This document shows, piece by piece, positions 16,588 through 26,904 of a stretch of DNA of 64,000 nt; position 1 is the first letter of the stretch; each line of letters starts with the position of its first letter. A program made the position numbers and the translations under genes. The DNA is taken from positions 1-64,000 of the forward strand of contig JBBDSJ010000127.1 of the NCBI GenBank assembly GCA_040905025.1. Direction: 5' to 3'. The notes beneath the pieces are model-generated. The model saw only the letters and a program-made list of their open reading frames with translations, did not search any database and had not been told where the DNA came from. Source of the stretch: JBBDSJ01 sp040905025 (GTDB lineage: Bacteria > Pseudomonadota > Gammaproteobacteria > Methylohalomonadales > Methylohalomonadaceae).

Positions 16588-17328
16588 TTAATTCTGGATT
16601 TTCGGAATGGCGCCTTCCAGCAGCTTCATGACCTGTGCCATGCCTTCGACCAGTACATCATGTATGGCTTCCATTGTGATGAGTTCGTCCGAGCAGCCGG
16701 CCGCCCAGTTGGCAACGACACAACAGCTTGCATATTCCATGTCCAGTTCACGCGCCAGCGCCGCTTCCGGCATACCGGTCATGCCGACCAGTTCGCAACC
16801 GTCTTTGGCCAGGCGTTGAATTTCAGCGGCGGTTTCCAGTCGCGGTCCCTGCGTGGCGGCATAGACGCCGCGATCATGCACATTCAATTCGGCGCCGGCC
16901 TTGATCAGGGTTTGCCGGAGTGATTCGCTGTAGGGATGAGTGAAATCAATATGGGTGACTTCTTTCAGGCCGTCTTCGTAAAACGTATGGCCGCGGCCCC
17001 AGGTGTAGTCGATGATCTGATCGGGTATCGCAAGCCGGCCCGGATACATTGCTTTGGTAATACCACCGACGGCATTCACGGCGATGACTTTACCGATGCC
17101 TTGTTGCTGTAATGCCCACAGATTGGCGCGGTAGTTGACCTTGTGCGGCGGGATGGTATGCGGATTGCCATGGCGTGGCAGGAATACCAGTTCATGGCCG
17201 GCATAGTGGCCGAACGTTAATAAACCGGACGGTTCACCCCAGGGTGTGGCCTGGACGCGCTGGCCGGTGATGGTCAGGTTGGGTAATGAGGTCAGGCCGG
17301 AACCGCCAATGATCGCGATTTGTGTCAT
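16588..17328 (-). CDS. S-methyl-5'-thioinosine phosphorylase (MTAP family)
   Basis: A 246-residue purine-nucleoside phosphorylase-family enzyme. AIIGGSGL near the N-terminus, RHGNPHTIPPHKVNYRANLWAL near 53-74, VNAVGGI, and TQGPRLETAAEI with GMTGMPEAALARE near 158-190 are family signatures. The last motif and general sequence follow Pseudomonas PA3004, which prefers methylthioinosine over methylthioadenosine, so MTI is the more likely substrate; plain MTAP activity is the alternative. It salvages the polyamine by-product methylthioadenosine after deamination. The gene next upstream is an Hpt-type PRTase, which would use the released hypoxanthine. Confidence 0.9.
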   Translation of the reverse strand: MTQIAIIGGSGLTSLPNLTITGQRVQATPWGEPSGLLTFGHYAGHELVFLPRHGNPHTIPPHKVNYRANLWALQQQGIGKVIAVNAVGGITKAMYPGRLAIPDQIIDYTWGRGHTFYEDGLKEVTHIDFTHPYSESLRQTLIKAGAELNVHDRGVYAATQGPRLETAAEIQRLAKDGCELVGMTGMPEAALARELDMEYASCCVVANWAAGCSDELITMEAIHDVLVEGMAQVMKLLEGAIPKIQN

Positions 17329-17904
17329 TTATAATCCCTTTACTGCGAAGATACCCGGCGCATCACGCAGGTAATTTTTGTAATCCATGCCGCCGCCGAA
17401 GACGTAACGATCCGGAATTGTCACGCCGGTGAAATCGGCATGCAGCAAATCGCCCTTGCGCGGCACTTGTTTGTCTGCCAGCACGGCGGTCCAGACTTTC
17501 GCCGCGCCGCGTTGATAGCAGGCTTCCACAATGGCGGCCAGCGTTAGTCCCTGGTCCAGAATGTCATCAATGATCAATACTTCGCGGCCGGTAAGGTCAC
17601 CAGGAGCTTTTATCCAGTGCAGTTCGCTGCCACTGGTTTCGCCGCGATAACGCGTGGCATGTATGTAGTCGACCTTCAGCGGAAAATCGAGTTTCGGCAG
17701 CAGCAGTCCGGCCGGCACCATGCCACCAACGAGTACTGCCAGTACCAGCGGATTTTTTTCTGCCAGTTTTGCGCGGATAGCGACAGCCATTTCATCGATG
17801 GCTGCATCAACCTGTGCCTGCGTGAAAAGACACTCGGCTTCGGCACGTACTTGCCGGATCTCGGCGATGTCGACCTGGTTGCCCGGCGTTGCTGTTTCAG
17901 CCAT
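17329..17904 (-). CDS. hpt: Hypoxanthine-guanine phosphoribosyltransferase
   Basis: A 191-residue type I phosphoribosyltransferase. The PRPP motif EVLIIDDILDQGLTLAAI lies near 107-124, and VLVGGMVPAGLLLPKL near 55 is the pyrophosphate loop region. It joins hypoxanthine or guanine to PRPP. An open frame runs upstream to 18048, but that extension would overlap the DUF815 gene by 150 bases; ATG 17904 fits the family length and overlaps the preceding stop by 8 bases. It adjoins the MTI phosphorylase with no gap, forming a purine salvage pair. Confidence 0.9.
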   Translation of the reverse strand: MAETATPGNQVDIAEIRQVRAEAECLFTQAQVDAAIDEMAVAIRAKLAEKNPLVLAVLVGGMVPAGLLLPKLDFPLKVDYIHATRYRGETSGSELHWIKAPGDLTGREVLIIDDILDQGLTLAAIVEACYQRGAAKVWTAVLADKQVPRKGDLLHADFTGVTIPDRYVFGGGMDYKNYLRDAPGIFAVKGL

Positions 17905-18805
17905 GGGTCTTGTCCGCGTTCTTGTCCAGTTGCGATTTTTCCAGCAACTGTTTGCCGGCCCAGTCGCGCGCAAATTGCGCGGCCACCCGGCCGCTGCGCG
18001 AGCCGCGTTCCAGCGCCCAGCGCAAGGCATGTTCGCGGATGGTTTCATCCATGACCGGTTTGCAGTCGAGTTTCTTCAGCCAGTGGCTGACGATATGTAA
18101 ATAGTTGTCTTGTGAAAACGGATGGAATGCCAGCCACAGCCCGAAGCGCTCGGACAGTGAAATCTTTTCTTCCACCGCTTCGCCATGATGCAGTTCGCCA
18201 TCGATTATCTGACTGGTTTGATTGTCCTGCTGGTATTCCGGCAACAGATGGCGGCGGTTGGACGTGGCATAGATCAGTAAATTGTCCGGGATGCGGCTGA
18301 GTGAACCATCGAGCACGACTTTCAATGCCTTGTAGCCGGCATCGCCGCTTTCAAACGACAGGTCATCGCAATAAATAATGTAGCGCCGTTCCGTGCTCGG
18401 CAACGCGTCAACAATCAATGGCAAATCCCCGAGGGTCTCTTTCGGAACCTCGATAAGGCGCAGCCCGGCACCGCTGAAGTCATTCAGCAGGGCCTTTAAT
18501 AACGATGATTTGCCGGTGCCGCGTGGCCCCCATAACAGCGCGTTATTGGCAGGCAAGCCGGCGAGGAATTGCAGCGTATTTTGTATCAGCCGTTGTTTTG
18601 GCCGATCCACGCAGAGCAAATCATCCAGCGCAACCGGTGCGACATTATTGACCGGGATGAGTCGACCGCTGCCATACGGTCCGCTGCGGTACCAACGGTA
18701 GGCAAGCGCATCAGTATGCTGCTTGTCAGGTGCGGGCGGCAGCAGGGGCTCAAGCCGATCCAGCAGGGCATTGGCGCGCGTAAAGAATGTTTCAGCATCA
18801 GACAT
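17897..18805 (-). CDS. DUF815 family P-loop ATPase
   Basis: A 302-residue AAA-like ATPase. Walker A GPRGTGKSS lies near 94-102, Walker B YIIYCDDLSFE near 144-154, and a sensor-like LLIYATSNRRHLLPEY near 178-193 ends in the arginine-containing segment typical of the DUF815 family. Its cellular role is not established. It leads a minus-strand unit with hpt and the MTI phosphorylase gene, with overlapping ends, and diverges from nfeD across 196 bases. Confidence 0.85.
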   Translation of the reverse strand: MSDAETFFTRANALLDRLEPLLPPAPDKQHTDALAYRWYRSGPYGSGRLIPVNNVAPVALDDLLCVDRPKQRLIQNTLQFLAGLPANNALLWGPRGTGKSSLLKALLNDFSGAGLRLIEVPKETLGDLPLIVDALPSTERRYIIYCDDLSFESGDAGYKALKVVLDGSLSRIPDNLLIYATSNRRHLLPEYQQDNQTSQIIDGELHHGEAVEEKISLSERFGLWLAFHPFSQDNYLHIVSHWLKKLDCKPVMDETIREHALRWALERGSRSGRVAAQFARDWAGKQLLEKSQLDKNADKTHG

Positions 18806-19001
18806 GGCAGATTTGTCGTATTCCCTGGGTGCTGGACAGCTGCAGGCTGGAAAATTTTCAGAACAGCGCAGACTTTAGCGAATTTTTGCGGTGTCTGCAC
18901 GATTGTCGGTTCAGGGAATGACTTGGTCAGTCGGTACTGTTTGCCGGTATACCGGCTTTCGGGTTTGAATCCGGACGTGAATAGGGGTATAGAATGAGCG
19001 C

Positions 19002-20525
19002 ATGATGAGAGATCGATTCATTGCAACATTGTGTCGTCGTCCCGCCGGATGGGCCGGATTGCTGTTGCTGCTGGCCGGCGCGTTACAGCTGCTGGCGACG
19101 ACATCGGCACAGACGCCCGCGGATAATCCTCGTGAACCGCTGGCGGTTGAATTGAAGGTCAGTGGTGCGATTGGTCCGGCGTCGCTGGATTATCTTAAGC
19201 GCAGTTTTGCCAAGGCCAGTCTGCGCAATGCCGGCCTGATCATCATCAGACTCGATACGCCCGGCGGGCTGGATTCGAGTATGCGCGATATCAATCAGCT
19301 CATTATTGACTCGAGCATCCCGGTGGCCATCCATGTCGCGCCGTCCGGTGCTCGTGCTGCCAGTGCCGGCACCTACATGCTGTATGCCGCGCATGTGGCG
19401 GCGATGACGCCGGGAACCAATCTGGGTGCGGCGACGCCGGTGCAACTGGGTGGTGGCGGCTCTATTTTACCGAAACCAGATGAAGATGAAGCAGTAGAAT
19501 CAGAATCAGATTCAGAATCCGAACAAGCTGCCGACGAAACGGCAGACTCCGACACCGATGCCGAAGAAAAAGCGGCCGAGCCAGAGCCAGAACCGGCGGC
19601 CGACAGTGATGCCATGACACGCAAGGTTGTGAATGATGCCGCTGCTTATATTCGCGGACTTGCTGAACTGCGCGGCCGCAACGCCGACTGGGCTGAAAAA
19701 GCCGTGCGCGAAGCCGTGAGCTTGTCAGCGAGTGAAGCGAAAGAGCAGAACGTGATTGATTTTATTGCGGCTGATACGCGTGCACTATTAAATGCAATTG
19801 ACGGTTTTGAAGTCGATGTGCGCGGCCGGTCCGTCACGCTGGCTACAGCTGATATGCAGGTTGAAGTGATTGACCCTGACTGGCGTACTGAACTTCTCGG
19901 TGTTATCACCAATCCGAATATTATCTATTTACTGATGCTGCTCGGATTTTATGGACTGATTTTCGAGTTGGCCAATCCGGGCAATATTCTCCCCGGCGTG
20001 GTCGGTGCCATTTGCCTGTTGCTGGCGCTGTACGCGGTGCAGGTATTGCCGGTGAACTACGCCGGTGTGGCCCTGATCGCGCTCGGTGTTGCCTTCATGG
20101 TCGGCGAGTTGTTTATGCCGAGTTTTGGCGCTCTGGGTATTGGCGGACTGATCGCATTTGTCATTGGCTCAATCATTATGTTTGATCCTGCCAGTACGGG
20201 TTATCAGGTTTCGCTCTGGCTGATTGGCGCCAGCGCGGCATTAACCGCGTTGTTTATCATGGCTGCGATTGGGCTGATGCTGAAGTCACACCGGCGTGCC
20301 GTGACTACCGGCAGTGAAGAAATGCTGACTGCGCGGGGCCGGGTGCTGAAAGATTTCAGCGGTGGTGATGTTTACACCGGCCGTGTATTCATCCATGGTG
20401 AAACCTGGCAGGCACATAGTCAGCACAAATTAACTGCAGGGCAGGGCGTCAGGGTCATTTCACGTGATGGTCTCAAGCTTGAAGTTGAGGCTGTTGCTGA
20501 AGATCAGCCGGCGCTTGAAACATAA
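19002..20525 (+). CDS. NfeD-type membrane serine protease (ClpP-class)
   Basis: A 507-residue NfeD1b-like protein: a signal/TM segment (about 13-33), a ClpP/SppA-like protease domain with GARAASAGTYMLYAAHVAAM (serine near 121) and the RKVVNDAAAYIRGLAELRGR stretch (lysine near 206), then four or five TM helices (about 305-425) and a C-terminal OB-fold. Such proteins occur with slipins and are thought to cut their C-termini and affect membrane microdomains. Between the two catalytic parts, residues 155-205 are replaced by an unusually acidic Glu/Asp/Ser-rich linker. The slipin gene follows. Confidence 0.9.
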   Translation: MMRDRFIATLCRRPAGWAGLLLLLAGALQLLATTSAQTPADNPREPLAVELKVSGAIGPASLDYLKRSFAKASLRNAGLIIIRLDTPGGLDSSMRDINQLIIDSSIPVAIHVAPSGARAASAGTYMLYAAHVAAMTPGTNLGAATPVQLGGGGSILPKPDEDEAVESESDSESEQAADETADSDTDAEEKAAEPEPEPAADSDAMTRKVVNDAAAYIRGLAELRGRNADWAEKAVREAVSLSASEAKEQNVIDFIAADTRALLNAIDGFEVDVRGRSVTLATADMQVEVIDPDWRTELLGVITNPNIIYLLMLLGFYGLIFELANPGNILPGVVGAICLLLALYAVQVLPVNYAGVALIALGVAFMVGELFMPSFGALGIGGLIAFVIGSIIMFDPASTGYQVSLWLIGASAALTALFIMAAIGLMLKSHRRAVTTGSEEMLTARGRVLKDFSGGDVYTGRVFIHGETWQAHSQHKLTAGQGVRVISRDGLKLEVEAVAEDQPALET

Positions 20526-20607
20526 AGATGTAAAAATGTTGTTTCACTGTAATCGCAATTATTCGATTTCAGACTGAAGCACATCATACTCGTTGAGGAG
20601 GATTATC

Positions 20608-21369
20608 ATGCAGATGGTTCCATTTATTATTTTTGTTGTTGTTGCGTTTATCTGGTGGGCGTTTTATATATTGCGCGAATATGAACGTGGTGTCATTTTC
20701 ACACTGGGCCGGTTTACATCTGTTAAAGGTCCGGGCCTGACATTTGTCTTTCCGTTCATCCAGCAAATCGAACGCGTTGACTTGCGCATCATCACGATGG
20801 ATGTGCCGAGTCAGGATGTCATTTCGAAGGACAATGTTTCGGTCAAGGTGAATGCGGTTTTGTATTTTCGCGTGGTTGATCCGGAACGTGCCATCATTCA
20901 GATAGAAAATTATAATGTGGCGACAAGTCAGCTTGCACAAACAACCTTGCGCTCGGTACTTGGCCAGCATGAACTCGATGAGATGTTGTCCGAGCGTGAC
21001 AAGCTGAATGCAGATATCCAGAAAATCCTCGATACCCAGACCGATGCCTGGGGTATCAAGGTGGCCAATGTTGAAATCAAGCATGTCGATATTGATGAAA
21101 GCATGATCCGGGCGATTGCGCGCCAGGCTGAAGCGGAACGTGAACGCCGGGCCCGGGTCATCAATGCCGAAGGTGAATTGCAGGCCTCGGAAAAACTGAC
21201 CCAGGCCGCGGCCGTGCTGGGACAAAACCCGCAGGCGATGCAGTTGCGTTATATGCAAACACTGGCGCAGATCGCCAGCGACAAGAGTTCGGTAATTGCC
21301 TTTCCGTTGCCGATGGATCTGATTAAGCCATTGCTGGATTTGAGCGAGAAAATGAAGCAAACACCATAA
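20608..21369 (+). CDS. Slipin (stomatin/prohibitin, SPFH family)
   Basis: A 253-residue protein with an N-terminal membrane anchor (about 3-20), an SPFH domain beginning [14 protein letters not shown], and a charged coiled-coil with [23 protein letters not shown]. Family members assemble oligomers in membrane microdomains. ATG 20608 has an excellent Shine-Dalgarno (GAGGAGG) and is chosen over TTG 20593. The nfeD-slipin pairing is conserved widely across bacteria and archaea and supports a joint function. Confidence 0.92.
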   Translation: MQMVPFIIFVVVAFIWWAFYILREYERGVIFTLGRFTSVKGPGLTFVFPFIQQIERVDLRIITMDVPSQDVISKDNVSVKVNAVLYFRVVDPERAIIQIENYNVATSQLAQTTLRSVLGQHELDEMLSERDKLNADIQKILDTQTDAWGIKVANVEIKHVDIDESMIRAIARQAEAERERRARVINAEGELQASEKLTQAAAVLGQNPQAMQLRYMQTLAQIASDKSSVIAFPLPMDLIKPLLDLSEKMKQTP

Positions 21370-21607
21370 GACAAATAATCGTATATATTTCAATAATTTG
21401 TGGATTAATGACCAGATCAGAAAAATGTCCGTTTTGGTGTTGTAATGCGCGAAATGCAATAACGGGCGTATTTTGCTAATCTGGCGTGCTTTGAAACGGG
21501 CGTTGGCCCACCGAAATAAATTGCGCCCGGCCGTTGCTAAGTCCCGAACCGGCAAACCAGACAGCCGCCGCCAATAAAAACAAGCGTCTTACGCAGAGAG
21601 GATGAAG

Positions 21608-22864
21608 ATGTTCAGTAAAGACATGACCATTAAAGGCTACGATGCCGAGTTGTTCGAAGCGATGGAAAACGAGCGTTTCCGCCAGGAAGACCATATCGAA
21701 CTGATTGCTTCCGAAAACAACACCAGCCTGCGCGTGATGGAAGCGCAGGGTTCAGTGCTGACGAATAAATATGCCGAGGGCTATCCGGGCAAACGCTACT
21801 ATGGTGGTTGCGAATATGTTGACGTCGTTGAACAGCTGGCGATTGATCGAGCCAAGCAGTTGTTCGGCGCCGACTGGGCCAATGTCCAGCCGCATTCCGG
21901 TTCGCAGGCCAACGGCGCTGTCTATCTGGCGCTGTTGCAGCCGGGCGATACAATCATGGGCCTGAGCCTGTCCGATGGTGGTCACCTTACCCACGGTGCC
22001 AAGGTTAATGCTTCGGGCAAGACCTACAACTCCGTGCTGTACGGCATCAAGCCGGACACTGCCGAGATTGATTACGATCAGGTCGAACAGCTGGCGCTGG
22101 AACACAAGCCGAAGATGCTGATTACCGGTTTCTCTGCCTATTCACGCATACTCGACTGGAAGCGCTTCCGTGAAATTGCTGACAAGGTTGGTGCCTACAT
22201 GCTCGCCGATATCGCGCATGTCGCCGGTCTGATTGCTGCCGATGTATATCCAAGCCCGGTGCCATATGCCGATATTTGCACGAGCACGACTCATAAAACA
22301 TTACGCGGTCCGCGTTCCGGTATTATTTTCGGCAAGGCCAACGAAGAAATTCATAAAAAAGTGAATTCAATGGTGTTTCCAGGTTACCAGGGCGGTCCGT
22401 TAATGCATGTCATTGCCGCCAAGGCGGTAGCTTTCAAGGAAGCACTGGAACCCGAGTTCAAGACGTACCAGCAGCAGGTTGTGAAGAATGCCCAGGCCAT
22501 GGCCAAGACCTTCATGGACAAGGGTATCAAGATTGTTGCCGGTGGCACTGACAACCATCTGTTCCTGGTGGATCTGGTCGCCAAGGGTATCACCGGCAAG
22601 GAACTTGATGCTTCTCTCGGCCATGCCAACATTACCGTTAACAAGAATGCCGTTCCGAACGATCCGCAATCGCCGTTCGTAACCAGCGGTATCCGTATCG
22701 GTACGCCGGCGATTACCACCCGTGGTTTCAAGGAAGCCGAATGCATTCAGGTGGCGGAATGGATCTGCCAGGTGATTGACAACGTCAATGATGAAAAAAC
22801 TATTGATCGTGTCAAGGGCGAAGTCCTTGAGTTGTGTGGACGTTTCCCGGTTTACGGCAAATAG
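21608..22864 (+). CDS. glyA: Serine hydroxymethyltransferase
   Basis: A 418-residue PLP enzyme interconverting serine and glycine with tetrahydrofolate. The lysine motif [13 protein letters not shown] lies near 225-237, and [32 protein letters not shown] near the N-terminus is a family hallmark. ATG 21608 has AGAGAGG at a proper distance, whereas ATG 21602 is too close to it. The 230-base leader from the slipin stop holds short inverted repeats but no riboswitch that I can recognise. A hairpin terminator follows. Confidence 0.96.
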   Translation: MFSKDMTIKGYDAELFEAMENERFRQEDHIELIASENNTSLRVMEAQGSVLTNKYAEGYPGKRYYGGCEYVDVVEQLAIDRAKQLFGADWANVQPHSGSQANGAVYLALLQPGDTIMGLSLSDGGHLTHGAKVNASGKTYNSVLYGIKPDTAEIDYDQVEQLALEHKPKMLITGFSAYSRILDWKRFREIADKVGAYMLADIAHVAGLIAADVYPSPVPYADICTSTTHKTLRGPRSGIIFGKANEEIHKKVNSMVFPGYQGGPLMHVIAAKAVAFKEALEPEFKTYQQQVVKNAQAMAKTFMDKGIKIVAGGTDNHLFLVDLVAKGITGKELDASLGHANITVNKNAVPNDPQSPFVTSGIRIGTPAITTRGFKEAECIQVAEWICQVIDNVNDEKTIDRVKGEVLELCGRFPVYGK

Positions 22865-22918
22865 ATTATGCAGCAGGCTGTTGCCGGACAGGCAGGAGCT
22901 GAATAAAGGTTACAGGTT

Positions 22919-22950
22919 GAACCCTCTTCGATGGTGGAGAGGGTTCGATT
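22919..22950 (+). terminator. Hairpin after glyA
   Basis: GAACCCTCT (22919-22927) pairs with AGAGGGTTC (22938-22946), followed by GATTTAAATAAATT. It lies 55 bases beyond glyA and 58 before nrdR and probably ends the glyA transcript, though the T-run is poor. Confidence 0.55.
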
Positions 22951-23003
22951 TAAATAAATTTCTTATCCCGGGGTTCCTCCCAGTCGTCTAATCGAGGTTC
23001 TAT

Positions 23004-23564
23004 ATGCGTTGTCCGTTCTGTGCCAGTCTGGACACCCGCGTGATTGATTCGCGTCTGGTTGGTGAGGGCGATCAAATCCGCCGTCGGCGCTCGTGTAACG
23101 ATTGCCAGGCGCGTTTCACGACCTACGAATCCGCAGAGTTGAACCTGCCGCGTATTGTCAAGTCGGATGGCCGGCGCGAACCCTTTCAGGAAGACAAACT
23201 CCTTGGCGGTATCATCAAGGCGCTTGAGAAGCGCGCCGTGGAAATGGACCGTATTGAAGTGGCAGTCGCCAAAATCAAACAAAAGCTGCAATCGTGGGGT
23301 GAGCGCGAGATCAAGTCACGCAAGCTTGGTGACTGGGTCATGGAAGAATTGCGTGAGCTTGATCAGGTTGCTTATGTACGCTTTGCCTCGGTCTATCGTT
23401 CGTTTGAAGATGTGAAGGCATTCCTCGAAGAAATTGAACGGCTGGAAAATGATCTGCCGCCGGAACTCAAGGAGAGCCAGCTGACACTCTTGCCCAGTGA
23501 GAATGGTACGACTGCGAAAAACCATACTCCGGGTGGCAAGGACGATAGCGGCCAGGACGCTTGA
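23004..23564 (+). CDS. nrdR: Transcriptional repressor NrdR
   Basis: A 186-residue repressor of ribonucleotide reductase genes. It starts with the zinc ribbon [17 protein letters not shown] with a second CNDC pair near residues 31-34, followed by an ATP-cone domain (about 49-139). The C-terminal tail of about 40 residues is longer than in E. coli. It binds NrdR boxes when dATP-loaded. It is followed without gap by ribD, an arrangement standard in gammaproteobacteria; the stop overlaps the ribD start. Confidence 0.95.
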   Translation: MRCPFCASLDTRVIDSRLVGEGDQIRRRRSCNDCQARFTTYESAELNLPRIVKSDGRREPFQEDKLLGGIIKALEKRAVEMDRIEVAVAKIKQKLQSWGEREIKSRKLGDWVMEELRELDQVAYVRFASVYRSFEDVKAFLEEIERLENDLPPELKESQLTLLPSENGTTAKNHTPGGKDDSGQDA

Positions 23565-24658
23565 GTACCTGTGTTGATCATCGCTTCATGGCTGTTGCCA
23601 TGCAGCTGGCCCGCCGCGGCTGGAACACAACACCACCGAATCCGCGGGTTGGTTGTGTGCTGGTCAGGGATGAGCAGATTATCGGGCGTGGCTGGCATGT
23701 GCGTACCGGCGAGCCACACGCTGAAATCAATGCCTTGCAGGACTGCAAAACTGATCCAACAGGCAGCACCTGTTATGTCACACTCGAACCCTGCGCCCAT
23801 AGTGGCCGCACCGGCCCGTGTTATCAGGCATTAATTGATGCGGGTATCAGCCGCGTTGTTACCGCAATGCAGGACCCGAATCCGAAAGTCAGCGGCAAAG
23901 GACTGGCATTATTGAGTGCTGCCGGTATTCAGACCGAGGCCGGGATTATGCAGCAACAGGCTGAGGCGCTGAATCCGGGGTTCTGCAAGCGCATGCGCAC
24001 GGGCTTGCCATGGCTGCGCAGTAAACTCGCGATGAGTGTTGATGGCCGTACGGCTCTGGCCAATGGCGAGAGTCGCTGGATCACCTCGGCGCAGGCACGT
24101 GCAGACGTACATCGCTGGCGTGCCGCCAGTGCCGCCATTGTTACCGGTATTGGTACAGTACTCGCCGATGATCCCCGTTTAACTGCCCGGCCCGGCGATA
24201 TTCTGGCAGAACGCCAGCCATTGCGGGTGATCATGGACCGGCAATTGCGGTTACCATTGACGGCCAGTATGTTGCAGCAACCGGGCAAGACGGTGGTATT
24301 TACCCGGCAAACAACGGGTACTGATGCCCTGGTGAATACGGGCGTCGAGATTGAATACATCACAGCGACTGAAAGTTCTGCGCAACTGCGTGAAGTCATG
24401 CAGCAGCTTGCCGCCAGATGGGAAATCAATGATGTGCTGGTTGAAGCCGGTGCAGAGCTTAATGGTCAATTGCTGGCCGCGAACATGATAGATGAACTGA
24501 TTATTTATATGGCGCCGACAATGCTGGGTGACAAAGCCCGCGGATTGTTGCAATTGCCACTGTTAGAAAACATGCAGCAGCGGCCTGAGTTCGAGATTAC
24601 CGATATGCGGCGACTGGGGCCGGATATTCGCCTGACCCTGCGGCCTGTTGCCGCGTGA
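23561..24658 (+). CDS. ribD: Bifunctional diaminohydroxyphosphoribosylaminopyrimidine deaminase / reductase
   Basis: A 365-residue two-domain enzyme for the second and third steps of riboflavin synthesis. The N-terminal deaminase has HAEINAL near 50 and [11 protein letters not shown] near 75-85, the zinc ligands and catalytic glutamate; the C-terminal reductase (about 145-365) contains [11 protein letters not shown] and [15 protein letters not shown] 23561 overlaps the nrdR stop; ATG 23588 is a possible later start. No FMN riboswitch is visible upstream. Confidence 0.95.
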   Translation: MSTCVDHRFMAVAMQLARRGWNTTPPNPRVGCVLVRDEQIIGRGWHVRTGEPHAEINALQDCKTDPTGSTCYVTLEPCAHSGRTGPCYQALIDAGISRVVTAMQDPNPKVSGKGLALLSAAGIQTEAGIMQQQAEALNPGFCKRMRTGLPWLRSKLAMSVDGRTALANGESRWITSAQARADVHRWRAASAAIVTGIGTVLADDPRLTARPGDILAERQPLRVIMDRQLRLPLTASMLQQPGKTVVFTRQTTGTDALVNTGVEIEYITATESSAQLREVMQQLAARWEINDVLVEAGAELNGQLLAANMIDELIIYMAPTMLGDKARGLLQLPLLENMQQRPEFEITDMRRLGPDIRLTLRPVAA

Positions 24659-24679
24659 ATAACTTGTGCTGATATTATT

Positions 24680-25279
24680 ATGTTTACCGGAATCGTAAGC
24701 GCAGTGGGTAGTGTCTCGGCGATCGAGCAGCATACTGAAGACAGGCGGCTGCAACTGCATGTTGGTGAGTTGTCGCTGGATGATATCCCGGTAGGCGCAA
24801 GTCTGGCTGTTGAAGGGGTATGTTTGTCGCTGGTCAGCCGGAACGGGCAAACAGTGGCGATGGATGTGTCTGCAGAAACGTTACGCTGTACAACACTAGG
24901 CGGCCTGCAGCCAGGCAGTCGGGTAAATCTCGAAGCCGCCCTGCGGCTGAATGACCGTCTGGGTGGTCATCTTGTCAGCGGCCATGTTGATGGTGCCGGT
25001 GAGGTGGTTGCCATTCAGGCTGAAGGTGAATCGATGCGGCTTGATGTGCGCGCACCTGATGCACTGGCGCGCTATATCTGCGCCAAGGGTTCCATTTGTA
25101 TTAATGGCGTCAGCCTGACGGTTAATCATGTTGATGCAGCCTTGTTCAGTGTCAACCTGGTTCCGCATACCTGGTCGGTGACGACCCTGGCGCAACTTGA
25201 AGTTGGTCATCACGTGAATCTCGAAATTGATATGATAGCTCGTTACCTCGAACGCCTGTTGGGCGACAGAAGCCTCTGA
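24680..25279 (+). CDS. ribE: Riboflavin synthase
   Basis: A 199-residue enzyme that dismutates two lumazines to riboflavin. It opens with the invariant MFTGIV and contains two lumazine-binding repeats, each with a GxS/[10 protein letters not shown] or [12 protein letters not shown] core (near 35 and 134). It lies 21 bases after ribD and 25 before the ribB-type gene. Confidence 0.95.
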   Translation: MFTGIVSAVGSVSAIEQHTEDRRLQLHVGELSLDDIPVGASLAVEGVCLSLVSRNGQTVAMDVSAETLRCTTLGGLQPGSRVNLEAALRLNDRLGGHLVSGHVDGAGEVVAIQAEGESMRLDVRAPDALARYICAKGSICINGVSLTVNHVDAALFSVNLVPHTWSVTTLAQLEVGHHVNLEIDMIARYLERLLGDRSL

Positions 25280-25304
25280 CAGGCCATGAATAAATTGAAA
25301 TAGT

Positions 25305-26414
25305 ATGTCACTGAATACCACCGAAGAACTTATTGCTGATCTCCGCGCCGGTCGAATGGTCATCCTGATGGATGATGAAGATCGCGAAAATGAAGGCGAT
25401 CTGGTTATGGCGGCTGAATGTGTAACAGCCGCCGATGTTAATTTCATGGCACGTTATGGGCGTGGTCTGATTTGCCTGACGCTGGAGCGCGAGCGTTGCG
25501 AGTTGTTGAATCTGCCACTTATGGCAACCAATACACCTACCAGTCACGGGACAAATTTCACCGTTTCAATTGAGGCTGCCGAAGGGGTAACGACCGGTAT
25601 TTCTGCTGCAGATCGCGCCGTGACTATCCAGAAGGCTGTTGCCGCCGATGCCAAGCCCTCTGATCTGGTACAGCCGGGCCATGTTTTTCCACTCATGTCG
25701 CATGCCGGCGGTGTTCTCTCGCGCGCCGGCCATACCGAGGCAGGTTGTGATTTGGCGCGATTGGCCGGTTTCAAGCCGGCAGCGGTTATTGTCGAGATCC
25801 TGAACGAAGACGGCACTATGGCGCGGCGCCAGGATCTGGAATTATTTGCACAGCAACATGATCTGAAACTTGGCACGATAGCGGATTTGATTCATTACCG
25901 TATCGGCAATGAAAAAACCATTCGACGTGTTGCCGAGACGCCCCTTACCACCGAGTTCGGTCGTTTCCAGTTACTGACCTACGAAGACAGTATTGATCAG
26001 GGCCTGCATCTGGCATTGGTGAAAGGCGATATCCAACCGGAACAGCCAACGCTGGTGCGCGTACATGTACAAAACCCGATTGGTGATTTGACCGGCGCAC
26101 TCGGTGATAATTTTGGCTGGCCGTTGCGCGATGTCTTGCAGCGGGTCGGACAGTCCGATGCCGGCGTGGTCGTCATCCTTTGTAATCAGCTGGATAATCG
26201 CGAAATTATCCGCCAGGTTGAGGAATTGCGGCGGACTGAATCGGACGAGGAAATCGTTGCACGTCCGCATAACATCAGTGACCTGCGTACAATTGGTCTG
26301 GGTGCACAGATACTTTCAGAAATCGGTGTGCGGAAAATGCGTGTCCTGAGTGCGCCCAAACGTATTCATGCCATTTCCGGTTTTAATCTTGAGGTGGTTG
26401 AGTATGTCAGTTGA
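25305..26414 (+). CDS. ribB: 3,4-dihydroxy-2-butanone 4-phosphate synthase with degenerate GTP cyclohydrolase II domain (RibBX type)
   Basis: A 369-residue fusion. The N-terminal RibB domain (1-200) is intact, with [17 protein letters not shown] and [16 protein letters not shown] signatures, and makes DHBP from ribulose 5-phosphate. The C-terminal domain aligns in outline with GTP cyclohydrolase II but lacks the expected zinc-binding cysteine cluster and the SECLTGD-type motif; [15 protein letters not shown] stands in its place. This fits the RibBX variant described in Proteobacteria, in which a separate RibA supplies cyclohydrolase activity. No ribA is in the window. Confidence 0.9.
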   Translation: MSLNTTEELIADLRAGRMVILMDDEDRENEGDLVMAAECVTAADVNFMARYGRGLICLTLERERCELLNLPLMATNTPTSHGTNFTVSIEAAEGVTTGISAADRAVTIQKAVAADAKPSDLVQPGHVFPLMSHAGGVLSRAGHTEAGCDLARLAGFKPAAVIVEILNEDGTMARRQDLELFAQQHDLKLGTIADLIHYRIGNEKTIRRVAETPLTTEFGRFQLLTYEDSIDQGLHLALVKGDIQPEQPTLVRVHVQNPIGDLTGALGDNFGWPLRDVLQRVGQSDAGVVVILCNQLDNREIIRQVEELRRTESDEEIVARPHNISDLRTIGLGAQILSEIGVRKMRVLSAPKRIHAISGFNLEVVEYVS

Positions 26415-26904
26415 GTCGAATATGAGTGAACAGAAAGGCCGGGCAAGATCGGTTGAGACACTGAATGTCAGTGGTGCGCGCGTTGCTATTATTGCCAGTC
26501 GTTTCAATGCATTTGTTGTTGACCGTCTGGTAACCGGAGCACAGGCGGCCCTGACCGCACATGGCATTAATGCTGATGCAATTACCACACTACGCGTACC
26601 GGGTGCATATGAATTGCCGCTGGCGGCAAATGCGCTGGCAAAGCGTGGTGATTATGATGCGGTAGTCGCGCTGGGCGCTGTCATTCGGGGCGAGACAGCG
26701 CATTTTGATTTTGTTTGTTCGGAATGTTCAAGCGGACTGATGCGCGTCAGTCTTGATTTCAATATACCGATCGGTTTTGGTGTCTTGACGGTAGATACTG
26801 AAGCCCAGGCACTGGCACGTGCCAGCGATCAGGATAACAAGGGTGCGGAAGCGGCCGAAGCGGCGTTGGAAATGATCACGCTGCTACGTTGTCTGCACAA
26901 ATGA
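26404..26904 (+). CDS. ribH: 6,7-dimethyl-8-ribityllumazine synthase
   Basis: A 166-residue enzyme that condenses DHBP and the pyrimidinedione to lumazine. ASRFNAFVVDRLV near the N-terminus, VPGAYELPLAA near 68, and ALGAVIRGETAHFDFVCSE near 90-108 (catalytic histidine) are standard. ATG 26404 overlaps the preceding gene by 11 bases and has a GAGGTGG ribosome site; the longer frame from 26350 is rejected. Confidence 0.95.
   Translation: MSVESNMSEQKGRARSVETLNVSGARVAIIASRFNAFVVDRLVTGAQAALTAHGINADAITTLRVPGAYELPLAANALAKRGDYDAVVALGAVIRGETAHFDFVCSECSSGLMRVSLDFNIPIGFGVLTVDTEAQALARASDQDNKGAEAAEAALEMITLLRCLHK

Noticed and set aside
17905..18048. N-terminal extension of hpt by 48 codons
   Set aside because: It overlaps the DUF815 coding region heavily and reads as Arg/Ala/Trp-rich shadow sequence; ATG 17904 fits the family.
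21370..21601. Possible glycine, folate or other riboswitch in the glyA leader
   Set aside because: The leader has short GC-rich inverted repeats such as GGGC...GCCC, but I cannot match the conserved core of any riboswitch class that I know.
23540..23600. FMN riboswitch before the rib genes
   Set aside because: ribD overlaps nrdR directly, so there is no leader to hold one, and no RFN-like sequence is visible before the ribB-type gene.
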